From positions 1 to 18,882 of the forward strand of contig JAQUQK010000011.1 of NCBI GenBank assembly GCA_028716125.1: a DNA stretch of 18,882 nt. The letters run 5' to 3'. The DNA is from Thermoplasmatota archaeon. GTDB taxonomy: Archaea; Thermoplasmatota; JAQUQK01. The number at the start of each line of letters is the position of its first letter. Positions within the stretch are counted from its first letter, which is position 1. Positions 7,357-15,102 of the stretch are shown piece by piece. Under the pieces are notes generated by a model. The model was not told where the DNA came from. It saw only the letters and a list, made by a program, of their open reading frames with translations, and did not search any database. The translations under genes were made by a program, and so were the position numbers.

Positions 7357-8319
7357 ATGGCTGAATCTTACAACACCCTTGCTGGACTTGTGCAGTTTAA
7401 CGACAAGAACCTGGCTGACTTGCAAGTAACCGATTTGCTGGACGACGCGCCTTTGCTGAAGATTTTGTATGCTATGCCCGCGTCAAACGGGACTTTGCAC
7501 AAATATCTGAAGCAAACGACCGCATCGTCCGCTGCGTTTCGTGCCGCGCTTGCCGGTGTAGCAAAGACCGCGAGTGCTGACACGCTTGTGACCGACACCC
7601 TGAAAATCCTCGATGGCTCATTCGATACGGACGTTGCCCTCGCGGATGCGTACAAGGGCGGGCGCGATGCGTGGCTTCAGCTTGAGCTGATCCGAACGAT
7701 GAAGCAGGTGTTTGCGGTTGCCGAAAAGCAGGTGTTCTACGGGACCGGGGCCGATGCATCCGGTTTCGCGGGCCTGATCGACAACGCGCAGCTCGATGCG
7801 CTGGCGGATGGTATGGTGGTCAATGCTGGCGGCAGCAATGTCAGCACGCAGACCTCCTGTTTTGTTTTGCGCCACGGCGCGAACGATTGCGCGTTCATCT
7901 TGGGCAATGACGGCAAGATCGTCGTGGAAGATGAGCCTGTCATCATCCAGAAGACAGCCGACAGCACGGCGTTGGATGCGGCTCAGTTCTATCCGGCGCT
8001 CTATGTGCCGGTGACGGGCTACTGCGGGTTCCAGATCGGCAGCGCGTACAGCGCGGCTCGTATCTGCAACATCGAGTGCAACGACCTGACCAGCACTTCG
8101 GCGTTTACGGATGACCACATCTACGGCGCGTTGTCGAAGTTCCCGGCTGGCAGGCAGCCGAACGTGGTTGTGATGAACCGCAACGCCCTGCGCCTGCTCC
8201 GGCAGTCTCGCACGGCGACGAACGCGACCGGTGCCCCGGCTCCGCGCCCCGTGGAGGTTGAGGGGATTCCGATTGTTGTAACCGATCAAATTCTGAGCAC
8301 GGAAGCGGTAGTATCGTAG
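7357..8319 (+). CDS. Major capsid protein (HK97-fold type)
   Basis: The 320-residue shell protein follows the protease/scaffold gene directly. The N-terminal region 'LADLQVTDLLDDAPLLKIL' (19-37) and 'GTLHKYLKQTTASSAAFR' resemble capsid proteins of the HK97 fold without a long cleaved delta domain. Near the C-terminus 'PNVVVMNRNALRLLRQSR' and 'VEGIPIVVTDQI' match the usual last strand region in which the protein closes on the A-domain. It has its own AAGGAA (7344-7349) before ATG 7357, as expected for a highly expressed gene. Identification rests on position, length and these C-terminal patterns. Confidence 0.85.
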   Translation: MAESYNTLAGLVQFNDKNLADLQVTDLLDDAPLLKILYAMPASNGTLHKYLKQTTASSAAFRAALAGVAKTASADTLVTDTLKILDGSFDTDVALADAYKGGRDAWLQLELIRTMKQVFAVAEKQVFYGTGADASGFAGLIDNAQLDALADGMVVNAGGSNVSTQTSCFVLRHGANDCAFILGNDGKIVVEDEPVIIQKTADSTALDAAQFYPALYVPVTGYCGFQIGSAYSAARICNIECNDLTSTSAFTDDHIYGALSKFPAGRQPNVVVMNRNALRLLRQSRTATNATGAPAPRPVEVEGIPIVVTDQILSTEAVVS

Positions 8320-8328
8320 TGAAAAACG

Positions 8329-8358
8329 AGTGAGGCCGGGGACCGCTCCGGCCTTACT
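8329..8358 (+). other. Strong hairpin after the major capsid gene
   Basis: AGTGAGGCCGG (8329-8339) pairs with CCGGCCTTACT (8348-8358) in an 11-bp stem with one G-U pair and an 8-base loop. It begins 10 bases after the capsid stop. No U run follows on the + strand, so it is not a classic terminator in that direction; read on the - strand it is followed by GTTTTTC. It may protect or process the capsid mRNA, or act as a partial terminator that lowers expression of downstream genes. Confidence 0.6.
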
Positions 8359-8401
8359 ACAACACAAAAAACAAACGACGCAAACCGGGAGAAAAAGAAA
8401 A

Positions 8402-9490
8402 ATGAAAAAAACGAATGTATCGCTGACCGTGCTGCTGGTTTGCGGCGCGGTTTTTGCGGCGCAAGACTCGACTTTGACGGAGAGGGAATTGCGCGACCCA
8501 AAAAAGTTAGAGCCATGGCTTGAAGCCAATGCTGCCGACGCGGAATCGCGGTTAGCTGCAATCGAAGGCGGTACAGCAACAGTAACATTGCCGACGGATT
8601 GTTTGATTGTCGGCAACGATGATAGCAACGAAACGGCGATGATTGTTGTCGGGGATGTAACGCTTTCGCAAGATGGGGCAACGGCGACTATGGCGATTGC
8701 ATCGGATATAATTATCAACGCCGACATCAACACATCCGCCGCGATTGCGCGGAGCAAACTTGCTGCGGGGACGGCGGATCATGTCGTTATTAACGCACCG
8801 GCTACCGGAGCTTTTTCGAGCGAAGCACAACTTGCTGTTACGCGGGGCGGCACGGCGAAAAGTACACTCACAACCAATGCGTTGCTTTTGGGTATGGGGA
8901 CTGCGCCTATCGGCGTGGTGGCAGTGGGGACAGATAATCAAGTCCTGCTCGGCAATACTAGCGCGGCTCCGAGTTTCGGTGCGTTAACCGATGCTTGCGT
9001 TCCGGACTCAATTACGGTTTCCAACTACTACACCAAGAGCGAGTCTGCTGCGGCATACGCTACTGCGGCTCAAGGCGTGTCGGCAACAAATGCCGAGACG
9101 AAGGTAACAACCGGTGCTGATCCTGGGCATACGCATACCGCTTATCAAACGGCAGATGCTGATCTGACATCATTGGCAGCCGGGAATGGCGCATCATTGG
9201 CGAGCAATGTAACGGCTACGGCACTCAGCGCCGATATTGTAGGGACGAACGAAATGGCCGACGCGGATCATGGAGATGTATCATGGTCAAGCGGTGTTGC
9301 GACCGTAGATAATGTTGTCGCCGAAAACATTAGCGGAAATATCGCCGCCGCGCAGTTGACCAACGCAGTCACCGGACTTGCCGGAGCGGAAACGACCAAT
9401 GATGTGTTGGTGGCAGGTGGCGGCACTAACCGTTATATCTTTGTTACGTTCGGCGACAAGTTGGTAGTGAAGTCTATATCCGGACTGTGA
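8402..9490 (+). CDS. Fibre-like virion protein with Sec-type signal peptide (head fibre/decoration candidate)
   Basis: A 362-residue protein with a textbook leader: two lysines, a hydrophobic core ('VSLTVLLVCGAVFA') and an A-x-A-like site near residue 19. A short helical stalk follows (about 24-55). The remainder is Ala/Thr/Gly/Val-rich and repetitive like tail fibres: 'AAIARSKLAAGTADHVV', 'VTRGGTAKSTLT', 'NYYTKSESAAAYAT', and the HxH motif 'GHTHT' (H243, H245). In T4-like fibres HxH repeats bind a metal in the trimer. The gene sits directly after the capsid gene, where decoration or head-fibre genes are found. ATG 8402 follows the purine-rich 'GGGAGAAAAAG'. A leader on a virion protein is odd; the exact role is unknown. 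Confidence 0.65.
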   Translation: MKKTNVSLTVLLVCGAVFAAQDSTLTERELRDPKKLEPWLEANAADAESRLAAIEGGTATVTLPTDCLIVGNDDSNETAMIVVGDVTLSQDGATATMAIASDIIINADINTSAAIARSKLAAGTADHVVINAPATGAFSSEAQLAVTRGGTAKSTLTTNALLLGMGTAPIGVVAVGTDNQVLLGNTSAAPSFGALTDACVPDSITVSNYYTKSESAAAYATAAQGVSATNAETKVTTGADPGHTHTAYQTADADLTSLAAGNGASLASNVTATALSADIVGTNEMADADHGDVSWSSGVATVDNVVAENISGNIAAAQLTNAVTGLAGAETTNDVLVAGGGTNRYIFVTFGDKLVVKSISGL

Positions 9491-9494
9491 AAAA

Positions 9495-9557
9495 TGAGGT
9501 AACGCAAGTCGCCGAAAAAGCATGTATTCGCATATCGGCGACTTGCGTCCAAACATG
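9495..9557 (+). promoter_or_regulatory. Hairpin between Shine-Dalgarno and start codon
   Basis: ACGCAAGTCGCCGA (9502-9515) and TCGGCGACTTGCGT (9535-9548) form a perfect 14-bp stem with a 19-base loop. GAGGT (9496-9500) lies just before it and ATG 9555 lies six bases after it. With the stem folded, the Shine-Dalgarno is brought to an effective spacing of about seven bases from ATG 9555; unfolded, no Shine-Dalgarno is near any start of this gene. The other in-frame ATG (9522) lies in the loop. Confidence 0.6.
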
Positions 9558-9896
9558 ACAATCGGCGCGGAAATACAAACAGCACTTACGACGTTGATGA
9601 CGGCAAATCCCGATTTCGCTGTTTCTGTGTCCGTGCAGATCGCGGGAGAAGATGCTTTTGTTGTTTCGTCTTGGCGTGATGGGGCTACCGATGGCTTTGC
9701 GGCGTTGGATTCAGAGCTTGCTCCTTCGTCAATCCAGTCTTTGTTCTGTGTGCCTATTACCGGCAAAAATACCAATGACTTAATCGGTGCGAAAGCAACA
9801 TACGACGATGTAACGCGCCGGATTGTAAGAGTCGAGTCTTTGCCTGGGAATAGCGTGTGGCGACTGTACTGCGAAGCCGAAGAAAGGGCCGCATGA
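9522..9896 (+). CDS. Putative head-tail connector / head completion protein
   Basis: A 124-residue (from ATG 9522) or 113-residue (from ATG 9555) protein without a family I recognise. It has mixed alpha/beta character: a helix 'IGAEIQTALTTLMTAN', a strand-rich middle ('AVSVSVQIAG', 'AFVVSSW') and a C-terminal 'VWRLYCEAEERAA'. It lies between capsid-region genes and a gp10/gpZ-like tail completion gene, the slot of the FII-type head completion protein in lambda. ATG 9555 may be the real start because the upstream hairpin presents a GAGGT to it. Its stop overlaps the next start (ATGA). Confidence 0.55.
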   Translation: MYSHIGDLRPNMTIGAEIQTALTTLMTANPDFAVSVSVQIAGEDAFVVSSWRDGATDGFAALDSELAPSSIQSLFCVPITGKNTNDLIGAKATYDDVTRRIVRVESLPGNSVWRLYCEAEERAA

Positions 9897-10591
9897 TTGA
9901 CGTGAACATGAAAGTCGACCCTATGTCGGAAGTTCGGTTCATGCGAGAGATGCATCGCCGCGCCGCAATTTTGGCGCGAGGACAAAAGGGTATCGTTGAA
10001 ATTGCCGCTGTCAAATTGGTGACATCGCTTCGCGCCGGAACGGCGCAAAGTCCTAAACGTCGAGTTGTCCTTGAAAACCCGGAATACTGGCAAGCCCGCG
10101 CCGATTTAGTTGCCAAGGGCGAACGATGGAAGAAAACGGGAAGAACCGTAAAAAAAAGCGGGGTGTGGCCGTGGGCAGCCAGAATGGATTATCGCGTCGG
10201 ACTGAAAAACTCTATCCCCCTCTCCGGTGGCGGGAGTCTTATGCCGTTGATTGGCGCGAAAAAAAAGGGTGATGCTAATCGGCATTATCTGGCGCAGATA
10301 ACGCGACAAGGTTTAGCGCGGCGGTCGTGGACGTGGATGCTTAAAGGCGTCAGCAAACTATCGGACATCAAAATGGGCGATCCGATGCCTACATCTGTCG
10401 CGTCGGGCAAGACTACCATGAAAACGCAAGGGCCGGAAACGATTGCCGAATGGGTTGGAGTAAACCGCCTGCACTATATGCGGGCGGCTCTCAAGCGGTC
10501 GATAGGTTCTTCGATACATGCGGCATCCACCTTGTTGAGTAAAGAAACCGAAAGAGAAATTGCCAAGTTGACCCATGACGCCGGATATTGA
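9893..10591 (+). CDS. Tail completion / HK97 gp10- or gpZ-like protein
   Basis: A 232-residue, strongly basic protein. The N-terminal helix pattern 'MREMHRRAAILARGQKGIVEIAAVKLVTSLRAGTAQSPKR' (split around residue 20 to 60) resembles the start of gp10/gpZ-type minor tail proteins, which begin with an amphipathic helix followed by small residues and a 'T-x-x-S/P' turn. Lysine/arginine-rich segments and several tryptophans follow. Synteny (after the connector, before the gpU-like gene) supports the call. The start ATG 9893 overlaps the preceding stop by 4 bp; an open frame continues upstream but without a ribosome-binding site. Confidence 0.6.
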   Translation: MIDVNMKVDPMSEVRFMREMHRRAAILARGQKGIVEIAAVKLVTSLRAGTAQSPKRRVVLENPEYWQARADLVAKGERWKKTGRTVKKSGVWPWAARMDYRVGLKNSIPLSGGGSLMPLIGAKKKGDANRHYLAQITRQGLARRSWTWMLKGVSKLSDIKMGDPMPTSVASGKTTMKTQGPETIAEWVGVNRLHYMRAALKRSIGSSIHAASTLLSKETEREIAKLTHDAGY

Positions 10592-11024
10592 AAAACAAGT
10601 TGAGACGGGCATCCGCTCCGCGTTACGCTCCGCGCTTGACGCGGCGGAGCGACCGGCCGTGCCTATCCATGCATTTTGGCTGAAAGCCGAGGAAATGCCG
10701 GAAGAATCCCCTGCAATGATTCCGGGGATATTCGTGCGATGCGCTCCATATTTGCCCGCAAGCTACGAGTCCGCCTTGGCTGTGTTTCCCGCCGGGCGAT
10801 GCATCGTGGAAGTGCGGGTTCGCGTGAACCCCACCGACGATAAAGAAAGCGTTGAACTAAATACATTATGGTCTGTTGTGCGCGATACGATTTATCGCGG
10901 TGCGTATACGTTCACAGGCGGCATCAGTTTGGCCGGACAAATAATTCAAGATTCGATTTCCGGACTGGACGAATCGGGCGCGTATGCGGCGGTGACGGTG
11001 GAAGTCGCGGTTAATGTCGGGTAG
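10575..11024 (+). CDS. Putative tail terminator protein (gpU position)
   Basis: A 149-residue protein beginning with a long helix 'IEKQVETGIRSALRSALDAAE' (5-25). Beta strands follow that fit the alpha/beta fold of gpU-like terminators ('GRCIVEVRVRVN', 'AAVTVEVAVNV' at the end), with 'ELNTLWSVVRDTIYR' as a second helix between them. Such proteins cap the tail tube and join it to the head. The call comes from size, secondary-structure pattern and location just before the tail tube gene. It overlaps the previous gene by 17 bp and lacks a clear Shine-Dalgarno, so coupled translation is likely. Confidence 0.55.
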   Translation: MTPDIEKQVETGIRSALRSALDAAERPAVPIHAFWLKAEEMPEESPAMIPGIFVRCAPYLPASYESALAVFPAGRCIVEVRVRVNPTDDKESVELNTLWSVVRDTIYRGAYTFTGGISLAGQIIQDSISGLDESGAYAAVTVEVAVNVG

Positions 11025-11050
11025 CGAAACACACAAAAAGGAGAACGATC

Positions 11051-11710
11051 ATGGCGATAGATTTTTATGCGGCAGGACTACTTAGCGTTCCCACCGGATT
11101 CAAACGAATCCAAGGTCCGGGCACGACTGTTGGGTATAGCTATCAACGTGCCGTTGGGCATGATGAATACGGTGACGAACAGGAATCGGACTTGCACAGC
11201 GTAGAGTTTGCGTTCGAGGAAGTGTTTGAATCGACATCGGACACAATGACGATTCCGCCCGACATAGGCGTTTTGGATGGCAACGTTACCATAGTGTCGT
11301 TGCGCGTAGAAACCGGCCTGCAACGGTTACGGCTAACTATTGGTGGAGTGTATTACACCGACAGCGATACGGCGCCGACCCGAAAATATACGCATGGCGT
11401 AACGCTTAGCCAGGGGTTTGGCGCGGTGGATTTTATGGCGGCCACGGCGGGCACAGCGCATGTGCTTACCGGAAACCTGACAATCTCGTGCGAAGTGGTG
11501 CCGGGTTTTGACGGTAGCGGCGACTATGTGCAACATGAAATTCATGGCGGCAAAATGGTTGCCGAATCGTCGTGGATGGGCAAGCCTACCACTGACGCCG
11601 CGGCCGCATGGGATGTCACAAGCGCAAAGCCGGATCGGTCGAATACGGATTTCTATAAGTGGGACGTGTCCGGCGAGCAGGGTATGGCCAGCGCCGCTGT
11701 TGGTGCATAG
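11051..11710 (+). CDS. Putative major tail (tube) protein
   Basis: A 219-residue, beta-rich protein with a strong ribosome-binding site (AAGGAG at 11038-11043, seven bases before ATG 11051), as expected for an abundant structural product. It lies between the tail-terminator and chaperone positions, where lambda has V. 'YQRAVGHDEYGDEQESDLHSVEFAFEEVFE' (split) and 'LTISCEVVPGFDGS' look like alternating strands of a tube protein. The Ala/Ser-rich end is flexible. I cannot see a diagnostic motif, so the function is mostly positional. Confidence 0.6.
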   Translation: MAIDFYAAGLLSVPTGFKRIQGPGTTVGYSYQRAVGHDEYGDEQESDLHSVEFAFEEVFESTSDTMTIPPDIGVLDGNVTIVSLRVETGLQRLRLTIGGVYYTDSDTAPTRKYTHGVTLSQGFGAVDFMAATAGTAHVLTGNLTISCEVVPGFDGSGDYVQHEIHGGKMVAESSWMGKPTTDAAAAWDVTSAKPDRSNTDFYKWDVSGEQGMASAAVGA

Positions 11711-11738
11711 CAGCGCGAGTTGACATGAGGACCGCGGC

Positions 11739-12464
11739 ATGCCGGAACAAAATCAAATCCTGATCAAAAAACCACGGTTGGAACCCGCCGCGCAGGCCGC
11801 GATTGCAGTCATTGAGCGCGATACCGGCAAAAAAGTAACGCCTGAGCATGTAGTCTGGCTGCAAGCAGCCGCGCTTGAAATGGTTTATAATACGCGGAGC
11901 GCTCCCGCCCTGTGCGATTTGCCGCACTCGTGCGGGGGCGTTTTGTTTTGGCCGATGACGTATTTTGCCGCCGAGTGGTACCAGGAAATTGTGCAGCAAA
12001 AATACGGGATGGATTATCGGTGCATCGGGTTCGCACTGGCCCATGCGCATCAGCCGGAAGCATTGCGGATATTAACGGATGCTCGTGCTGCCCGCGAGGC
12101 CGTGAATAATTGGTTACTAACGCTGCATTGCGGCCCGGCGCAGTTGCGCGAAACTGTCGAAAAACTCATCGGACGCGACGAACTCGTTGCGGTGGAAAAT
12201 GTAGCGCCACGCTCCGACACAGGTCGAGCCAGCGATTGGGGCGACACAATCGCGTTGCTGTGCGAACACTATCCCGGAACCGATCCCATATTTTGGGGAA
12301 CAAAGGTGGGAATCGCATATGCCGAAGAAATGTTGATGCGGGCTATCGGCAACAAAAGCGGCGTACAGGATACCATGTCATTTTCGGAACTTGGCCGCTG
12401 GCAATGCCTAATCGAACACATCAAGCGCGAAATAAAAACCGAAACGGAAACCGACGATGGCTAG
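11739..12464 (+). CDS. Hypothetical protein in tail assembly chaperone position
   Basis: A 241-residue, largely helical protein located between the tail tube and tape measure genes, where G/T-type chaperones lie. The C-terminal portion 'WGDTIALLCEHYPGTDPIFWGTKV' (split) and 'YAEEMLMRAIGNKSG' has the aromatic, helical look of such chaperones. No programmed -1 frameshift can be supported: the tape measure gene is in the +1 frame relative to this one and there is no useful -1 extension. GAGG at 11727-11730 precedes ATG 11739. It overlaps the next gene by 8 bp (ATGGCTAG). Confidence 0.5.
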   Translation: MPEQNQILIKKPRLEPAAQAAIAVIERDTGKKVTPEHVVWLQAAALEMVYNTRSAPALCDLPHSCGGVLFWPMTYFAAEWYQEIVQQKYGMDYRCIGFALAHAHQPEALRILTDARAAREAVNNWLLTLHCGPAQLRETVEKLIGRDELVAVENVAPRSDTGRASDWGDTIALLCEHYPGTDPIFWGTKVGIAYAEEMLMRAIGNKSGVQDTMSFSELGRWQCLIEHIKREIKTETETDDG

Positions 12465-14262
12465 CTGGAACGAAATAATTTTAAAAATTACCGGGCGAGC
12501 GAACGTCAAGGCTGCCGCCCAAAAAGCGTCTAGCGACGTTAAGAACAATTTCGACATGAATGACTTGATCGGGCGGGGACCGGCTTGGGCACGGCAGCTT
12601 ATGACCGGCTTTCATGGCGCAATGATCGGCATGGCTTTTCGCACAGCGTATCAGCTGGGTAAGGTTTTAGGGGCGGCCATAAATGCAAACGAAGGGCCGT
12701 TCTTGTATTTTTGGCGAAAGATTCAGTCCGCAGGGGTTAAGGCGTTTTTGGCGATAGAAGAACAGGCTCGTAAAACTGCGGCGTTTGCCCGCAAGTCTGC
12801 CGTCGAAGGCCTAAAATATCAAATCGAGCATGACACCAAGGACAGAGAGAAGGAGGAACGGCAAGCAAAGCGACTTGCCGATGTTGAAAAAGCCCGCGCA
12901 GAAGCGGCGCTACAATCATCGAAGGCAATCGACGCCGCCGCTAAAGCAAAGCTGGATACGGATGATAAAATCGGGCGGACGCAAAACGAACAGATCAGCG
13001 CGGAAAACGATGCACAACAAGCCGTGTATCGCACCAAGAAAGCGATCGAAGACTTGGCCGCCACGCGTGACAGATTATCGGGCGACGAGCGCAAGCGAGC
13101 TATCGCAGAAAAAAATCTCAGGGGGGAATTGTTGCGTCGGATGCAAGGAACCGCCGTCGAGGATATGACCGGCGCATGGAACGAAGAAAACGAATCGCTG
13201 CGGCAACAAATTAGACTGTTGGACACCGACAAAGATTTGCTTGCGGAAAAGTATGCCGACACCGAATCAGGGATTGCGGTATTGCAAGCTGAGTTGTCGG
13301 CGCAAGAAACCATAGCTAGAAAGCTCAAAGAGCAGCACAAATACGAATTGGCGAATGTTATAGAAGCCGAAAAACTGAAAGAAATAGAAGAAAGCCGCGA
13401 TAACAAAATACACGAGACAAAAAACGATAAAGATGCAACAGTAGAGTCTGACCGTGCCTCCGCCGCAATTGCCGCCGAACAGTTGACTCTATTGCGCGAA
13501 CAAGGCGCATCCGTCGACGAGATACAGGCATCCGAACAACAAGCTCAATCCAAAAAAATCGAAAGCGCACAGCTTGCCATAGAGTTTGCCCGCAAAGAAT
13601 TGGACATTTTGCGGGAATCTGCGAAGCAAGAAAAGGAAGCCAGCGGCGCTGTATCCGATACGCTAAAAGATAAAATCGCCGATGCTGAGACCGTATTGAC
13701 TCAAAACGAAGTCGAGTATGATTTGCAAGAACGCATTCTTGGAGTCATGAAAGAGCAGCATGAAGTTGAGAAAAAGAAAATCCAAGATGCGGCAATGCTG
13801 ACTGCGTATAACCGCAGTATCGAACGGATCACAAACGGCATAGCCAAAACAGCAGAGGAAAGCATTTTGGGAGTTCGCGGCAAGGATGGCGGCTTTCGGG
13901 CTCGGGGTATCGACGATATGCCGCTTGAAGAACGCGCAGAAGCATGGAAGGCCCGGTCGGAAAAAGAAATAAAAAAGGGGCTAAAACGGGAAGCGCGGGA
14001 ACAGGAAAAGCTCAATCGGGCCGCCGCTAACTACGAGAAAACACTACGCGACAGAATCGGCAGACGCACAGGCAAGGAAGCTCAGAACATCGAGGATCAA
14101 CTTTCCGGTGGACGCGGAGCGCGGGCGGCCAAACTACTCAAAGATGCGCTGACGGCTGCTGAAGATCGCAAGCAAAAAGAAGCGCTAGAGGAAAAAGCAT
14201 TTAACGCAACAATCCAGAGCGCGGGTTTGCTCGAAACAATTGAAAAACGGTTAGTCATGTGA
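12457..14262 (+). CDS. Putative tape measure protein, coiled coil
   Basis: A 601-residue protein that is almost wholly charged helix from about residue 100 onward, with long Lys/Glu/Ala/Gln heptad-like runs (e.g. 'KARAEAALQSSKAIDAAAKA' and 'EKLKEIEESRDNKIHETKND'). Residues 43-75 form the only hydrophobic stretch ('GFHGAMIGMAFRTAYQLGKV'), the kind of segment that inserts in the host membrane in tape measure proteins. Its place after the chaperone-position gene fits a ruler protein that sets tail length. At about 1.5 angstrom per residue of helix it would give a tail near 90 nm, a rough rule only. No peptidase or lysozyme domain is visible. Confidence 0.65.
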   Translation: MASWNEIILKITGRANVKAAAQKASSDVKNNFDMNDLIGRGPAWARQLMTGFHGAMIGMAFRTAYQLGKVLGAAINANEGPFLYFWRKIQSAGVKAFLAIEEQARKTAAFARKSAVEGLKYQIEHDTKDREKEERQAKRLADVEKARAEAALQSSKAIDAAAKAKLDTDDKIGRTQNEQISAENDAQQAVYRTKKAIEDLAATRDRLSGDERKRAIAEKNLRGELLRRMQGTAVEDMTGAWNEENESLRQQIRLLDTDKDLLAEKYADTESGIAVLQAELSAQETIARKLKEQHKYELANVIEAEKLKEIEESRDNKIHETKNDKDATVESDRASAAIAAEQLTLLREQGASVDEIQASEQQAQSKKIESAQLAIEFARKELDILRESAKQEKEASGAVSDTLKDKIADAETVLTQNEVEYDLQERILGVMKEQHEVEKKKIQDAAMLTAYNRSIERITNGIAKTAEESILGVRGKDGGFRARGIDDMPLEERAEAWKARSEKEIKKGLKREAREQEKLNRAAANYEKTLRDRIGRRTGKEAQNIEDQLSGGRGARAAKLLKDALTAAEDRKQKEALEEKAFNATIQSAGLLETIEKRLVM

Positions 14263-14274
14263 GGTGATACAGCT

Positions 14275-14559
14275 ATGAGTTGGGGCGCTGGCGCTACAGC
14301 CTACGAAACCGCACAGACACGAACGCTCATGCGCAGAATAGGTGCCTTGGGCGGAAAGCAACATTGCGTTGTCGATACAACGTCGTGGGTGAAAACGTGT
14401 ATGTCGAAAACCAACGCGCTTGCCCTGACGCCGACAGCCGTCGATGGGGGGACGATAGCCAACATTAACAAACAGCGCGTTGATGACTCAGACCAATGGC
14501 ATGTGTCATGGGACGAAAAAACGATTGGCGAATGGACCGATGGCGAATGGCCCACGTAG
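14275..14559 (+). CDS. Small hypothetical protein, tail-tip region
   Basis: A 94-residue protein of unknown family. It has a basic helical N-terminal third ('TRTLMRRIGALGGK') and an acidic, tryptophan-rich end ('WHVSWDEKTIGEWTDGEWPT'). It is very likely real: GAGGTGA at 14261-14267 is the best Shine-Dalgarno match in the region, seven bases before ATG 14275, and the frame fills the space between neighbours. The position after the tape measure suggests a tail tip or baseplate component. Confidence 0.6.
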   Translation: MSWGAGATAYETAQTRTLMRRIGALGGKQHCVVDTTSWVKTCMSKTNALALTPTAVDGGTIANINKQRVDDSDQWHVSWDEKTIGEWTDGEWPT

Positions 14560-14577
14560 CGATATGAAGGCGAAGCA

Positions 14578-15102
14578 ATGATCCAATATCTTCGCAGGTT
14601 TAAGCCGGGCGACAATCCGATTGTCTGTGCCGAGTGGCACGATATGCTGACCAATATCGCGCGGACGATTTCGGTCGAAGTTGCGACAGACGGGGTCAGC
14701 GAAATTGACAGAGTCAATGACAACGGCATGGATTGGGTTATCCGGGTCGGAGTTGCGAGCGCCACAAATAGCTACGATGCATTCGCCATTTCGATTGACG
14801 ACACAACCGCAACCATCGGCGAGGGAGCGCTGATTATCCCGCATGTATCGCCGGGGTATTTCGTTTTGCAGGGAACCAATGTCACCCTGTCCGGCGCATC
14901 GCCGGGATATGTCTACGCCACGCATCCTAAAAACCATTCCACGGGCTTGACTCTTTCAACTTCGCTGATGACCAGCTATCCGGTATCGACTGCAAGCGAA
15001 TACAGGTTTGCGTTGTGGAAGTTGGTGTACGAAAATGACAAATGGAGTGTAAGTCGCGCATGTTTTGGCGGATGCGATATTCCCGGTTTTGGCCTGCTTT
15101 GA
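14578..15102 (+). CDS. Hypothetical tail-associated protein
   Basis: A 174-residue beta-rich protein that I do not recognise. Its second half ends with 'EYRFALWKLVYENDKWSVSR', a pattern seen in proteins of the tail-fibre neighbourhood in which each chain closes with a short 'value plus narrative' strand pair, and then a Cys/Gly-rich tail 'ACFGGCDIPGFGLL'. GAAGG (14566-14570) precedes ATG 14578 by seven bases. The following large gene starts inside its last 43 bases. It may be a tail tip or adaptor protein. Confidence 0.55.
   Translation: MIQYLRRFKPGDNPIVCAEWHDMLTNIARTISVEVATDGVSEIDRVNDNGMDWVIRVGVASATNSYDAFAISIDDTTATIGEGALIIPHVSPGYFVLQGTNVTLSGASPGYVYATHPKNHSTGLTLSTSLMTSYPVSTASEYRFALWKLVYENDKWSVSRACFGGCDIPGFGLL

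Noticed and set aside
8402..8460. Lipoprotein signal at Cys14 of the capsid-adjacent fibre protein
   Set aside because: The residue before the cysteine is valine and only 13 residues precede it, which does not fit a lipobox; a type I cleavage site is better placed.
7618..8757. 379-codon frame on the - strand opposite the capsid gene
   Set aside because: Arginine-rich antisense product with no ribosome-binding site. It runs across the capsid C-terminus, the hairpin and the fibre leader, and every gene in the window is on the + strand.
12110..12478. -1 frame extension as evidence for a G/T-type programmed frameshift
   Set aside because: The -1 frame ends only 14 bases past the stop of the chaperone-position gene, its product is Arg-rich noise, and I see no slippery heptamer with a downstream extension.
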